Source: Pseudescherichia sp031979925
Lineage (GTDB): Bacteria; Pseudomonadota; Gammaproteobacteria; Enterobacterales; Enterobacteriaceae
Length of the DNA: 64,000 bases
NCBI RefSeq assembly: GCF_031979925.1
Contig: NZ_DALZFB010000007.1
Span: forward strand, 62,001 to 126,000
Direction: 5' to 3'
Positions 35,354-43,098 of the stretch are shown one piece after another; the stretch's first letter is position 1; each line of letters begins with the position of its first letter. The notes under the pieces were generated by a model. It was not told where the DNA came from. It ran no database searches and saw only the letters and a program-made list of their open reading frames with translations. A program made the position numbers and the translations under genes.

Positions 35354-36283
35354 TTACTGAAGAGGATCGTTGCGGATCAGGGTTCCGCGCTCGCCGGCGA
35401 GAATGGCCAGGCCATCTGCCAGAGAGCCGATCCCGGCGATACCGTCACAGGTCTTAACAAAGCGGCAGCAGGCGGCGACTTTCGGTCCCATCGAACCGGC
35501 GTCGAAGATAAACCCGCTGAGCTGCTGCGGCGTGGCGTGGGTGAGCGGGCGCTGCTCCGGCGTACCCCAGTTGAGATAGACCGCGTCGGCATCGGTGAGG
35601 ATCAGCAGCGCGTCGGCCTCTAGCTGACGGGCCAGCAGTGCGGCGGAGAGGTCTTTATCAATGACCGCTTCAATACCGTGGTAGCCGTCAGCTTTTTCAA
35701 CCACCGGCACGCCGCCGCCGCCGTTGCAGATCACCAGATGGCCGCGCTGGAGGAGCGCTTCAATAGCATCGCGATCGACAATACGCATCGGCTGTGGGGA
35801 GGGGACCACACGGCGGAAATAGCTGCCGTCAGCCTTAAAGCACCACCCTTTTTCAGCGGCCAGCGCGTCGGCCTGCGGCTGGTCATAAACTGGACCAATG
35901 TATTTGGTGGGATTAGCGAGAGCGGGATCGGCGGGATCCACCGCGACCTGGGTGAGCAGGACGCTCACTTCGCACTCGGGAAGCCGATTTTTCAGCGACT
36001 GTTGTAGCATGTAGCCGATCATCCCCTGGCTCTCGGCCCCCAGCACATCGAGCGGATAGGGCGTGACGCCGGTATAGGCGCTGTTTTGCAGTGCCAGCAA
36101 CCCCACCTGTGGCCCGTTGCCGTGCACCAGCACTACCCGCCAGCGGTGGGTAAGCCGGGCAATCACTTCGGCTGCCAGATCGATATTCTTGCGTTGGATG
36201 GCTGCTTCCAGCGGCTCGCCGCGTTTTAGCAGGGCGTTACCGCCAAGGGCGACCACGAGGGTAGGCTTTATCTCTGTTTTCAT
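35354..36283 (-). CDS. arcC: Carbamate kinase
   Basis: ArcC uses carbamoyl phosphate plus ADP to make ATP, CO2 and ammonia, the energy-yielding step of arginine fermentation. The 309 residues show the amino-acid-kinase start LVVALGGNALLKRGEP and the glycine-rich ICNGGGGVPV. It lies 15 bases after arcA and 18 before arcB on the same strand, so the three enzymes are one transcription unit. Confidence 0.95.
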   Translation of the reverse strand: MKTEIKPTLVVALGGNALLKRGEPLEAAIQRKNIDLAAEVIARLTHRWRVVLVHGNGPQVGLLALQNSAYTGVTPYPLDVLGAESQGMIGYMLQQSLKNRLPECEVSVLLTQVAVDPADPALANPTKYIGPVYDQPQADALAAEKGWCFKADGSYFRRVVPSPQPMRIVDRDAIEALLQRGHLVICNGGGGVPVVEKADGYHGIEAVIDKDLSAALLARQLEADALLILTDADAVYLNWGTPEQRPLTHATPQQLSGFIFDAGSMGPKVAACCRFVKTCDGIAGIGSLADGLAILAGERGTLIRNDPLQ

Positions 36284-36298
36284 TCTCTGCTCCTTGCC

Positions 36299-37519
36299 TT
36301 AAATCGCGTCGCGTTCCAACGGACAGCTCATGCAGCGTGCACCGCCGCGCCCGCGTCCCAGCTCATCGCCCGGGATCGGCAGAACGGTAATCCCGGCCTT
36401 GTCATATTTCTCGTTGGTCCAGACGTTGCGCTCGTAGCCGATCACCACCCCAGGGCGCAGGGTCAGCACGTTATTGGCGTCGTTCCACTGCTCGCGCTCG
36501 GCTTCAAAGGCATCGCCGCCGGTGGTGATTAGCTGGATCTGCGTGACGCCAAGCGCTCTCTCCAGCGCCCGTAGCAGGGTGGTCTCCTGGCGACGGGTAA
36601 TCCCGCCGTGGCCGTCCGGCGTCAGCGTCCAGCACTGTACGTCCGGGCGCACAACTTCCGGGTAGACGGAGAAGGTGTCGATATCGATATGGGTCATCAC
36701 CGTGTCGAGATGCATGCAGGAGCGGTGTTTCGGCAGCTCGACGGCGATAACACGTTCGGCCTGGCGGTGCGTAAAGAGGGCGGAGGCAAGGAACTCGACT
36801 CCCTGCGGCGTAGTACGTTCAGACATGCCGATTAATACCGTACCTCGACCAATCACTAAAACATCACCCCCTTCAAGGGTGGCGTGGTCGTAATTGATAT
36901 CTTCATCGCCGAAATACTTAATAAATTCGCCGTTAATAAAGTGAGGATGCCAGCGGTATATCGCTCGTAAATTATTGGTTTCACGCTGGCGGGCCGGTTT
37001 CGCCATGGGATTAATCGAGACGCCGTTATATATCCAGCAGGAGGTGTCGCGGGTAAAGAGGTGGTTTGGCAGCGGCTTCATAATAAAGTCATTTGCGGTA
37101 TGAATATCCACAACCATATTGTTAATTGAGGCCGGTATTTCACCGTAGGTGAGTCCCCCGCTTAAACGCCGCGCCAGCTCACGGTGAGGCATATCCGCCA
37201 GCCAGCCGCGCACATCGCTGGCAAAGGCGGGCCCCAGGCGGTAATCAGACACCTGGGTTTGCAGCAGCCAGGCCTTAGCGTCTGGTCTATCCAGCGTCTC
37301 GGTTAATAGATCGGTAAGTAACAGAACTTCGACGCCCTGCTCACGTAGCGTATTAGCGAAAATATCGTGCTCTTCACCGGCGCGCTCAACGGATAATACA
37401 TCATCAAATAACAGTTCCTGGCAATTTGAGGGCGTCAGTCTTTTCAAACTAAGATTTGGGCGATGCAGCATGACGCTGCGTAACTGACCAACTTCCGATC
37501 CGACGTAGTGTTTTTCCAT
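36299..37519 (-). CDS. arcA: Arginine deiminase
   Basis: ArcA hydrolyses arginine to citrulline and ammonia, starting the deiminase pathway; the ammonia also protects against acid. The 406 residues have the substrate-site residues of the guanidino-modifying superfamily: FTRDTSCW, EGGDVLVIG, HLDTVMTHID, and the catalytic Cys in GRGGARCMSCP near residue 397. It is the first gene of the arcACB operon. Upstream lie a perfect palindrome (37558-37580) and a good CRP site (37635-37650). Confidence 0.95.
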   Translation of the reverse strand: MEKHYVGSEVGQLRSVMLHRPNLSLKRLTPSNCQELLFDDVLSVERAGEEHDIFANTLREQGVEVLLLTDLLTETLDRPDAKAWLLQTQVSDYRLGPAFASDVRGWLADMPHRELARRLSGGLTYGEIPASINNMVVDIHTANDFIMKPLPNHLFTRDTSCWIYNGVSINPMAKPARQRETNNLRAIYRWHPHFINGEFIKYFGDEDINYDHATLEGGDVLVIGRGTVLIGMSERTTPQGVEFLASALFTHRQAERVIAVELPKHRSCMHLDTVMTHIDIDTFSVYPEVVRPDVQCWTLTPDGHGGITRRQETTLLRALERALGVTQIQLITTGGDAFEAEREQWNDANNVLTLRPGVVIGYERNVWTNEKYDKAGITVLPIPGDELGRGRGGARCMSCPLERDAI

Positions 37520-37557
37520 AACTACTCCTTACGTTTTCCGGCAATAAGAGGGCGAGG

Positions 37558-37580
37558 TTATGAAATGATTTATTTCATAA
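37558..37580 (-). promoter_or_regulatory. Palindromic operator candidate in front of arcA
   Basis: TTATGAAAT-GATTT-ATTTCATAA is a perfect 9-bp inverted repeat with a 5-base centre, starting 39 bases upstream of the arcA start codon. It resembles an ARG box (TGAAT-N4-ATTCA) with altered half-sites and spacing, so the ArgR-type regulator of this cluster is an attractive ligand. That link is inference. Confidence 0.55.
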
Positions 37581-37634
37581 CGATCAGGGTTCGCTGGATT
37601 TCGTGGATATAGTAGATCTCTTTTGCATTAATAA

Positions 37635-37650
37635 TGTGATGCTGTTCACG
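37635..37650 (-). promoter_or_regulatory. CRP binding site upstream of arcA
   Basis: TGTGA-TGCTGT-TCACG matches nine of the ten conserved positions of the CRP consensus TGTGA-N6-TCACA. It lies 116 bases upstream of arcA, suggesting catabolite control of arginine fermentation. Confidence 0.65.
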
Positions 37651-38462
37651 TGGAAAGGGGCATGGAATAACCCTGCTCAGGTTATTTGAGGTGGCGCAGA
37701 GAATGCAGATTTGTTTTAAATTACATTATGCATTACTACGCATTAGTCTTTATAAATATTTGAAATTGTTAATGATATGTTGGTGTGCACCACCGAAAGG
37801 GGTTTTTATGCCATTGATATTATTGATTAAATTTCTGTGTTGGCATGCTTATGCATAAATAAAGTGATTTTATTTGCGTGCACTCTTTTGTTTAAAGATA
37901 ATTATTCCTTGCATACAGATTTAATAGCAAAAAGTAACTTGTGACGCTGCGCTGGTTTTTTTAATTCCTACATCTAATTCAAAATGCTAAAGCCATTTTT
38001 TAATACCTTCGCTCTCCTTTTATGCATTCAGGATGCATATTGTTGTGTTTTTAAGTAACATTGCATTAACTTATTTTATAATAACTATGCACAGTTGGCG
38101 ATCGAAGCAGAAACGCAGCGAAGAGAAGTAACACTAATTAGAATGGAAATAAGAATGGTTTCACGATGGTGCTTCATACGTAAATGTAATAAATCTATAA
38201 ATTACATTTGGTAAAGCCAGGCGTAATGGTATACGGCTTAATCTTCAAGGCGGGATAACATAACTTATGAATTTTTAAGGTAAATGTAAGTTAAAAGGCA
38301 ATATGATATTACTGAGCAAATTGGTATTTTCGTGTAACAAATTGAAACGTTATTTCGCTTCGCGCAAAAAGTAATAGAAATCCTCGGAGCATCAATTTAG
38401 AATCGATTCCGATTGATAGAAAATCATTAATCACTGTTAATAATTACTGCACTATTTGGGGT
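37651..38462. other. AT-rich intergenic region without supported genes
   Basis: About 800 bases between the arcA control sites and the hairpin pair in front of the peptide gene. It is strongly AT-rich and has no coding region I would defend in any frame. It contains small palindromes such as GGTGTGCACC (37782-37791) and TTATGCATAA (37849-37858) and several TATAAT-like hexamers. AT-rich spacers of this kind are typical H-NS targets. A small RNA cannot be excluded by eye. Confidence 0.5.
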
Positions 38463-38537
38463 GGTGGCTAACCGGTTAGCGGCCGGGTAACCACCTGAAA
38501 AAACGCATGTAGTTATGCGGGTTAGCGGCCTGCATAA
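38463..38537 (+). promoter_or_regulatory. Two tandem hairpins with identical TTAGCGG loops
   Basis: Hairpin 1 (38463-38495): a 13-position stem with two mismatches, GGTGGCTAACCGG against CCGGGTAACCACC, loop TTAGCGG. Hairpin 2 (38513-38537): TTATGCGGG against CCTGCATAA with one G-T pair, loop TTAGCGG. The stems differ in sequence but the heptamer loops are the same. They stand 48 bases before the exported-peptide ORF, in its likely mRNA leader. Conserved loops on different stems suggest binding of an RNA-binding protein or small RNA. Confidence 0.6.
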
Positions 38538-38584
38538 CGACTTGTTTTTTACTAATCGTTTACAACAAATCGATTTTAACAAAC

Positions 38585-38713
38585 ATGATGAAAAAATCTA
38601 TTCTTTCGCTCGTGATTGCAACAGCGATCGCATCTATTGCTACAAACGCGTTTGCTTCTGTTATTACCCCGACGGTTCAGGGCGACCGCGGCACTCTGAT
38701 TGTTAGTCGCTAA
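38585..38713 (+). CDS. Small exported peptide with signal sequence
   Basis: A 42-codon ORF begins with two ATG codons (38585 and 38588) and encodes MMKKSILSLVIATAIASIA and then TNAFA-SVITP. This is a textbook signal peptide with an AFA cleavage site, leaving a mature peptide of about 18 residues (SVITPTVQGDRGTLIVSR). No good ribosome-binding site is visible. Its stop is 3 bases before the next gene's ATG, and TCGCTAA at the stop pairs with TTAGCGA just inside that gene. It is too short for normal gene calling. I do not recognise the family. Confidence 0.6.
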   Translation: MMKKSILSLVIATAIASIATNAFASVITPTVQGDRGTLIVSR

Positions 38714-38716
38714 AAT

Positions 38717-39418
38717 ATGAGTGACTTAGCGAAGCTGTTTCAACACACGCCTGCCGTCCCGGAAAATACGCCGCAGATTGATCCAAAGGATCTCTTTGAC
38801 GCAGACGGCGTACTGATCCCACAGCCTGCGTCATTTTGGGAGAGTAAACGGCGCGAGGAGAAGATGCTCTTCGGTCATACCCACGGGCTGTATGCGTTTC
38901 CCACTACCGAACTTGTCAGCGCGGTTAAGAGGATGATAGGCGGTCGCCGGGCCATCGAGATTGGCGCAGGTAACGGTGGCTATGCCCGGGCGCTGGCGAT
39001 CCCGGCGACAGATAACCATCAGCAGGCGGATCCGAAATTTGCCCGGCTCTACCAGCTGGCTGGCCATCCGACCATTAACTATGGCCCACACGTGGAGAAG
39101 CTCGATGCCACCCTGGCCGTGGCTAAATATCAGCCAAAGGTTGTTTTAGCGTGCTGGGTAACGCATCTGTATGACCCGCGCCGCCATGAGCTAGGGGGAA
39201 ATGTTATTGGCGTTGATGAACAAGCCATTATGGAAGCCGTCGATGACTATATCTTTATCGGGAACACGGACATTCACAGCGCTAAGCCGCTGCTAAAGGA
39301 CTTACATAATGGCCTGATCGGAACGCATACCGTTGCGGAATATATTGTCGGCCAGCCAATGCTGCAAAGCCGCGCCGCCCGCGGAGTAGAGTTTTTGTTA
39401 CGGCTGACGCGCAAGTGA
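38717..39418 (+). CDS. Rossmann-fold methyltransferase-like protein, unknown target
   Basis: This 233-residue cytoplasmic protein has a class I methyltransferase-like core: RRAIEIGAGNGGYARAL (motif I) at about residues 77-93, a following loop AIPATDNHQQ with an acidic residue, and VVLACWVTHLYDP as a motif IV-like strand. The N-terminal 60 residues are family-specific. Its ATG follows the peptide stop by 3 bases with no ribosome-binding site, and lies in the loop of a 7-bp hairpin (TCGCTAA 38707-38713, TTAGCGA 38726-38732). Translation therefore probably depends on the upstream peptide. The stop overlaps the next small ORF. Function unknown. Confidence 0.7.
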   Translation: MSDLAKLFQHTPAVPENTPQIDPKDLFDADGVLIPQPASFWESKRREEKMLFGHTHGLYAFPTTELVSAVKRMIGGRRAIEIGAGNGGYARALAIPATDNHQQADPKFARLYQLAGHPTINYGPHVEKLDATLAVAKYQPKVVLACWVTHLYDPRRHELGGNVIGVDEQAIMEAVDDYIFIGNTDIHSAKPLLKDLHNGLIGTHTVAEYIVGQPMLQSRAARGVEFLLRLTRK

Positions 39419-39516
39419 AGAGCGCTGAATTCATCCTCAAGTGCATGGTGGTTGGGCTATGCCTGGCCATGTTAGTGGTCTTCTTTCTTTCAGTGTTGGC
39501 CGGGTTTGCTAATTAA
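39415..39516 (+). CDS. 33-residue single-transmembrane peptide
   Basis: Starting at GTG 39415, which overlaps the TGA stop of the methyltransferase-like gene (GTGA), this ORF encodes MKSAEFILKCM and then VVGLCLAMLVVFFLSVLAGF. That is one strong membrane span with a positively charged N-terminus. It is too short for ordinary gene callers. The stop-start overlap argues for coupled translation and a real gene, but the evidence is compositional only. The lipoprotein gene follows 25 bases later. Confidence 0.5.
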   Translation: MKSAEFILKCMVVGLCLAMLVVFFLSVLAGFAN

Positions 39517-39541
39517 ACGATTTAAAAAAGGATCGAAAGAT

Positions 39542-40039
39542 ATGAAAAAAGCTATTACGCCGATGCGTTTTGATCGCGTGACGTTAGTGCTGTGTGCCAC
39601 GGGTCTGGCCGTCGGTATGGCACTGACGCTTACCGGCTGCCAGTCCTCTGCCTCCCGCATGGCTGAATGCGAAGCGCAGGGCATCTCCCGCGATACGTGC
39701 TATCTGTCGGAACAGAATCGTAAGCAGAGCATCAATGCGGTTGCAGAGAAGCAGGCGATGGAGAACGCCGCTAATGCCGTGCAGCATGCGCAGGCAGCCC
39801 ATCAGGCTCCGGCAGAGTACAAACCCGGTAACCTGAAGCCGATTAACGTCAAAGCCCACGGTATCGAATTTAAGCGCAGCCGAGATGGCTTTGCCTACAT
39901 CAACGGTAGCCTTGCCGCTAACGATGAAAACAGTGCCGACGCCTCAGTCTATTCGGCAGGACTTTACACGGTCATTGTGTATAAGACGGGAAAAATTAAC
40001 GCGATGAAAGAGGGGCAGTATGTAGGGCGCTTAAAGTAA
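39542..40039 (+). CDS. Predicted lipoprotein
   Basis: This 165-residue protein starts at ATG 39542 (AAAGGA upstream) and has a signal sequence of the lipoprotein type ending in the lipobox LTGC at about residues 30-33, so the mature protein begins at that Cys and is membrane-anchored. An Ala/Gln-rich helical part follows, then a beta-rich C-terminus (GIEFKRSRDGFAYINGS, YTVIVYKTGKINAM). No named family is recognised. It ends the peptide/methyltransferase/TM-peptide microcluster. Confidence 0.75.
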   Translation: MKKAITPMRFDRVTLVLCATGLAVGMALTLTGCQSSASRMAECEAQGISRDTCYLSEQNRKQSINAVAEKQAMENAANAVQHAQAAHQAPAEYKPGNLKPINVKAHGIEFKRSRDGFAYINGSLAANDENSADASVYSAGLYTVIVYKTGKINAMKEGQYVGRLK

Positions 40040-40173
40040 CGGACGATCGCCTGAGTTAATGAATACGCTTTTATGCGCTACCGCAAGGCTTCGGCAAAAA
40101 GCAGTGGTAGGGTAACCGAAATTCTCGTATAAACGTTAAAAATGAAACGATGTTTTATATCGAGAGGTTACGC

Positions 40174-40626
40174 ATGATCACAGGCAACATTCACAACCTG
40201 CAGTCCTGGCTGCCGCAGGAGCTAGCCCAGGCCATTGAGCACGTCAAACAGCACGTTAACGACGCGACGCCAACGGGCAAGCACGATATCGACGGCTCGC
40301 GCCTCTTCTTCCTGCTCTCGGAAGATATGACCGAGCCGTTTGCCAAACGCCGCGCGGAGTATCACGCCCGCTATCTGGATATTCAGATCGTACTGAAAGG
40401 CCAGGAGGGGATGACCTACAGCACCCTGCCTGCCGGGACGCCGGATACCGACTGGCTGGCAGATAAGGACATCGCGTTTCTGCCGGAAGGCGAACAGGAG
40501 AAGACCGTGGTGCTCAGCGAAGGGGATTTCGTGGTCTTCTATCCGGGCGAGGTGCATAAGCCGCTGTGCGCGGTGGGCAATCCGGCTCAGGTGCGTAAGG
40601 TGGTGGTGAAGCTGCTGGTGAAATAG
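40174..40626 (+). CDS. tabA: YhcH/YjgK/YiaL-family protein TabA
   Basis: TabA is a cupin-fold protein of the YhcH family, linked in E. coli to toxin-antitoxin-dependent biofilm formation; its enzymatic role is unsettled. The product has 150 residues from ATG 40174 with GAGAGG upstream; the open frame's earlier start lacks support. Conserved features are YHARYLDIQIVLKGQE and FYPGEVHKPLCAVG. It is convergent with argI across a REP element, as in E. coli, where yjgK also neighbours argI. Confidence 0.9.
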   Translation: MITGNIHNLQSWLPQELAQAIEHVKQHVNDATPTGKHDIDGSRLFFLLSEDMTEPFAKRRAEYHARYLDIQIVLKGQEGMTYSTLPAGTPDTDWLADKDIAFLPEGEQEKTVVLSEGDFVVFYPGEVHKPLCAVGNPAQVRKVVVKLLVK

Positions 40627-40632
40627 AGTATA

Positions 40633-40665
40633 CGCCGGGCGGCGGCATTCGCCTTGCCCGGCCTG
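40633..40665. repeat. REP element between tabA and argI
   Basis: A single REP unit, GCCGGGCGGCGGC-ATTCG-CCTTGCCCGGC, lies between the convergent stops. It can form a strong hairpin and may help end both transcripts. Confidence 0.8.
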
Positions 40666-40671
40666 CTTAGA

Positions 40672-41676
40672 TTACTCGGCGAGGGTGGCGACCATCACTG
40701 CTTTGATGGTGTGCATGCGATTTTCCGCCTGGTCGAACACGATGCTGTTCGGCGACTCAAACACCTCGTCGGTCACCTCCATGCCGCCGTGTAGGCCATA
40801 GGTCTCCGCCATCTGTTTGCCAAGGGCGGTCTGGTCGTCGTGGAAGGCGGGCAGGCAGTGCAGGAACTTCACCTGCGGGTTGCCGGTCAGGGCCAGCATC
40901 TGGCTGTTCACCTGATAGTCGCGCAGCAGCGCGATGCGCTCGGCCCACTTCTCTTTGGCTTCGCCCATCGATACCCACACGTCGGTATAGATAAAGTCTG
41001 CGCCTTTTACCCCCTCGGCAATGTTCTCCGTCAGGGTGATACTGCCGCCGTTCTGCTGCGCCAGCGCGCTGCACTCGGTTACCAGGCTCTCTTCCGGCCA
41101 GCAGGCCTGAGGTGCCACCAGACGCAGATCCAGCCCCACCAGCGCAGCAGCCTCCAGCATGGAGTTACCCATATTGTTGCGTGCGTCGCCCGCATAGACC
41201 AGCGTCATCTCGTTAAGGGCTTTGCCCGGCAGGTGCTCCTGCATGGTCAGCAGATCCGCCAGCAGCTGCGTTGGGTGAAACTCGTTGGTGAGGCCATTCC
41301 ACACCGGCACGCCGGCGAATTCGGCCAGCGCCTCGACGATCTCCTGTCCATGACCGCGATACTGAATGCCGTCATACATGCGGCCCAACACGCGGGCGGT
41401 ATCCTTAATTGACTCTTTATGCCCGATCTGGCTCCCGCTCGGCCCGAGATAGGTAACGCGAGCGCCCTGGTCGTAGGCGGCAACTTCGAAAGAGCACCGG
41501 GTGCGGGTAGAGTCTTTTTCGAAGATGAGCGCGATGTTTTTACCAGCCAGCTTCGGTACTTCAGTACCTTGTTTCTTATCGTTTTTGAGCTGGGCGGCGA
41601 GCTGGAGCAGGGCGTGAATTTCGGCAGGGGTAAAGTCGAGCAGTTTTAAAAAGTGTTTCTGGTAGAACGCAGACAT
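40672..41676 (-). CDS. argI: Ornithine carbamoyltransferase, anabolic
   Basis: ArgI makes citrulline from ornithine and carbamoyl phosphate in arginine biosynthesis. The 334 residues match E. coli ArgI, with STRTRC (carbamoyl phosphate), HPTQLLADL and HCLPAFHDD. Two ARG boxes overlap its promoter region, the standard ArgR operator layout, which marks it as the biosynthetic enzyme in contrast to arcB in this same window. Confidence 0.96.
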   Translation of the reverse strand: MSAFYQKHFLKLLDFTPAEIHALLQLAAQLKNDKKQGTEVPKLAGKNIALIFEKDSTRTRCSFEVAAYDQGARVTYLGPSGSQIGHKESIKDTARVLGRMYDGIQYRGHGQEIVEALAEFAGVPVWNGLTNEFHPTQLLADLLTMQEHLPGKALNEMTLVYAGDARNNMGNSMLEAAALVGLDLRLVAPQACWPEESLVTECSALAQQNGGSITLTENIAEGVKGADFIYTDVWVSMGEAKEKWAERIALLRDYQVNSQMLALTGNPQVKFLHCLPAFHDDQTALGKQMAETYGLHGGMEVTDEVFESPNSIVFDQAENRMHTIKAVMVATLAE

Positions 41677-41703
41677 GTTTCCCTCACATGGCGCAGGCCA
41701 ATT

Positions 41704-41742
41704 ATTGAATTAAAATTCACTTTATATGTGTAAATATTCATT
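41704..41742 (-). promoter_or_regulatory. Two ARG boxes (ArgR operator) of argI
   Basis: Core TGAAT-TAAA-ATTCA (41706-41719) is a perfect ARG box. A second, TGTGT-AAAT-ATTCA (41727-41740), starts 21 bases on, giving the normal 3-bp gap between 18-bp boxes. They lie 28-66 bases upstream of the argI start. Confidence 0.92.
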
Positions 41743-41840
41743 TGCAAGTCTGTTTAACAAATCTTTTCCGCCAGGAGTGGAGGCATTGCCAACGGTATGT
41801 GAAAATAAGAGTATCTGCCGCACATTATGAGGAACAAGCT

Positions 41841-42266
41841 ATGGCAAACCAGGAACATCTGGAAGAGCAGCGTGAAGAGACCCGTTTGATTATTGAAGAG
41901 CTGCTGGAGGACGGTAGCGATCCTGATGCGCTCTACACCATCGAGCACCATCTCTCTGCTGACGATTTTGATACGCTGGAGAAAGTGGCGGTAGAGGCGT
42001 TCAAGCTGGGTTATGAAGTGACCGAGCCGGAAGAGCTGGAAGTAGAAGAGGGCGATACGGTGATCTGCTGCGACATTCTGAGCGAGTGCGCACTGAATGC
42101 CGATCTGATCGACGCTCAGGTAGAGCAGCTGATGAACCTGGCTGAGAAATTTGAAGTTGAGTACGACGGCTGGGGCACCTACTACGAGGATCCCAACGGC
42201 GAAGAGGGCGATGACGAAGACGATGAAGATTACATCGACGAAGATGATGACGGTACTCGCCACTAA
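41841..42266 (+). CDS. rraB: Regulator of ribonuclease E activity B
   Basis: RraB binds the C-terminal scaffold of RNase E and modulates mRNA decay. The 141-residue protein starts MANQEHLEEQREE at ATG 41841 with GAGGAA upstream; the longer open frame begins inside the promoter region. It is strongly acidic and ends with a tail of Asp/Glu runs (GEEGDDEDDEDYIDEDDD), normal for RraB. It diverges from argI and precedes miaE. Confidence 0.95.
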   Translation: MANQEHLEEQREETRLIIEELLEDGSDPDALYTIEHHLSADDFDTLEKVAVEAFKLGYEVTEPEELEVEEGDTVICCDILSECALNADLIDAQVEQLMNLAEKFEVEYDGWGTYYEDPNGEEGDDEDDEDYIDEDDDGTRH

Positions 42267-42338
42267 GTTTTTACGTCGCTAAGAACAGGCTTTGATTGTT
42301 CGTGCGGCAGCGCCTGCTGCCGCACTGCAAGGAACTCC

Positions 42339-43097
42339 ATGGACTACGCCCAGATACTCTCCCCGATACGCCACTTTCTGCACTGCCCAACGCCTCAGGC
42401 GTGGATTGATAAAGCCCGCGATCCGGCAAACCTGCCTCTGCTGCTGACCGACCATATGGTGTGCGAGCTTAAGGCCGCGCAGACCGCGATGCTGCTGGTG
42501 CGCAAATACGCGGCGGACAAGACCGGCGGCGATACGCTGCTTGAGTGGCTTAAGCCCTACGAAGCCTTCACCTTTCGTGAAGGGCCGGAGCCGGATTTTG
42601 TCGCCCTGCACCGGCAGATAGGTAAGGGCGTGATGCCGCAGACCGACGATCCCTGGGGCCGCCTGCTGATCGACAGCATGGTGCTGCTGATTAAAGAGGA
42701 GCTGCACCACTTCTGGCAGGTGCGTGAGGCGATGACGGTGCGGAACATTCCCTACGTCAAAATCACCGCCAGCCGCTACGCCAAAGGGATGCTGAAGGAG
42801 GTGAGGACTCACGAGCCGCTAACGCTGATTGATAAACTGATCTGCGGGGCGTATATCGAGGCTCGCTCCTGCGAGCGCTTTGCCGCCCTGGCACCGTATC
42901 TCGAAGAGGATTTGCAGAAGTTCTATCTGTCGCTGCTGCGATCCGAGGCGCGCCATTATGAGGACTACCTGACGCTGGCCCAGGCGATCTCACCTCAGGA
43001 TATCACTTCCCGGGTGCGCTTTTTTGGTGAGGTGGAGGCGGCGCTTATCTCAACTCCCGACAGCGAGTTTCGTTTTCACAGCGGCGTGCCGGTCTGA
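42339..43097 (+). CDS. miaE: tRNA-(2-methylthio-N6-isopentenyladenosine37) hydroxylase
   Basis: MiaE hydroxylates ms2i6A37 of tRNAs to ms2io6A using a ferritin-like diiron centre and oxygen. The 252 residues contain the carboxylate/histidine ligand motifs: CELKAAQTA, KEELHHFWQV (ExxH), EARSCERF and SEARHYEDY (ExxH). Salmonella and related enterics have it; E. coli K-12 does not. It follows rraB and is convergent with yjgM. Its stop is two bases from the yjgM stop. Confidence 0.94.
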   Translation: MDYAQILSPIRHFLHCPTPQAWIDKARDPANLPLLLTDHMVCELKAAQTAMLLVRKYAADKTGGDTLLEWLKPYEAFTFREGPEPDFVALHRQIGKGVMPQTDDPWGRLLIDSMVLLIKEELHHFWQVREAMTVRNIPYVKITASRYAKGMLKEVRTHEPLTLIDKLICGAYIEARSCERFAALAPYLEEDLQKFYLSLLRSEARHYEDYLTLAQAISPQDITSRVRFFGEVEAALISTPDSEFRFHSGVPV

Positions 43098-43098
43098 C

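Noticed and set aside
37803..37832. Possible FNR box (TTGATATTATTGATTAA) upstream of arcA
   Set aside because: The two TTGAT motifs are direct, not inverted as FNR needs, and the spacing does not fit TTGAT-N4-ATCAA.
38515..38706. 63-codon frame overlapping the exported-peptide ORF
   Set aside because: It runs through hairpin 2 and reads the peptide gene in another frame, giving a Cys/Tyr-rich sequence with no signal or domain. The signal-peptide frame is far more convincing.
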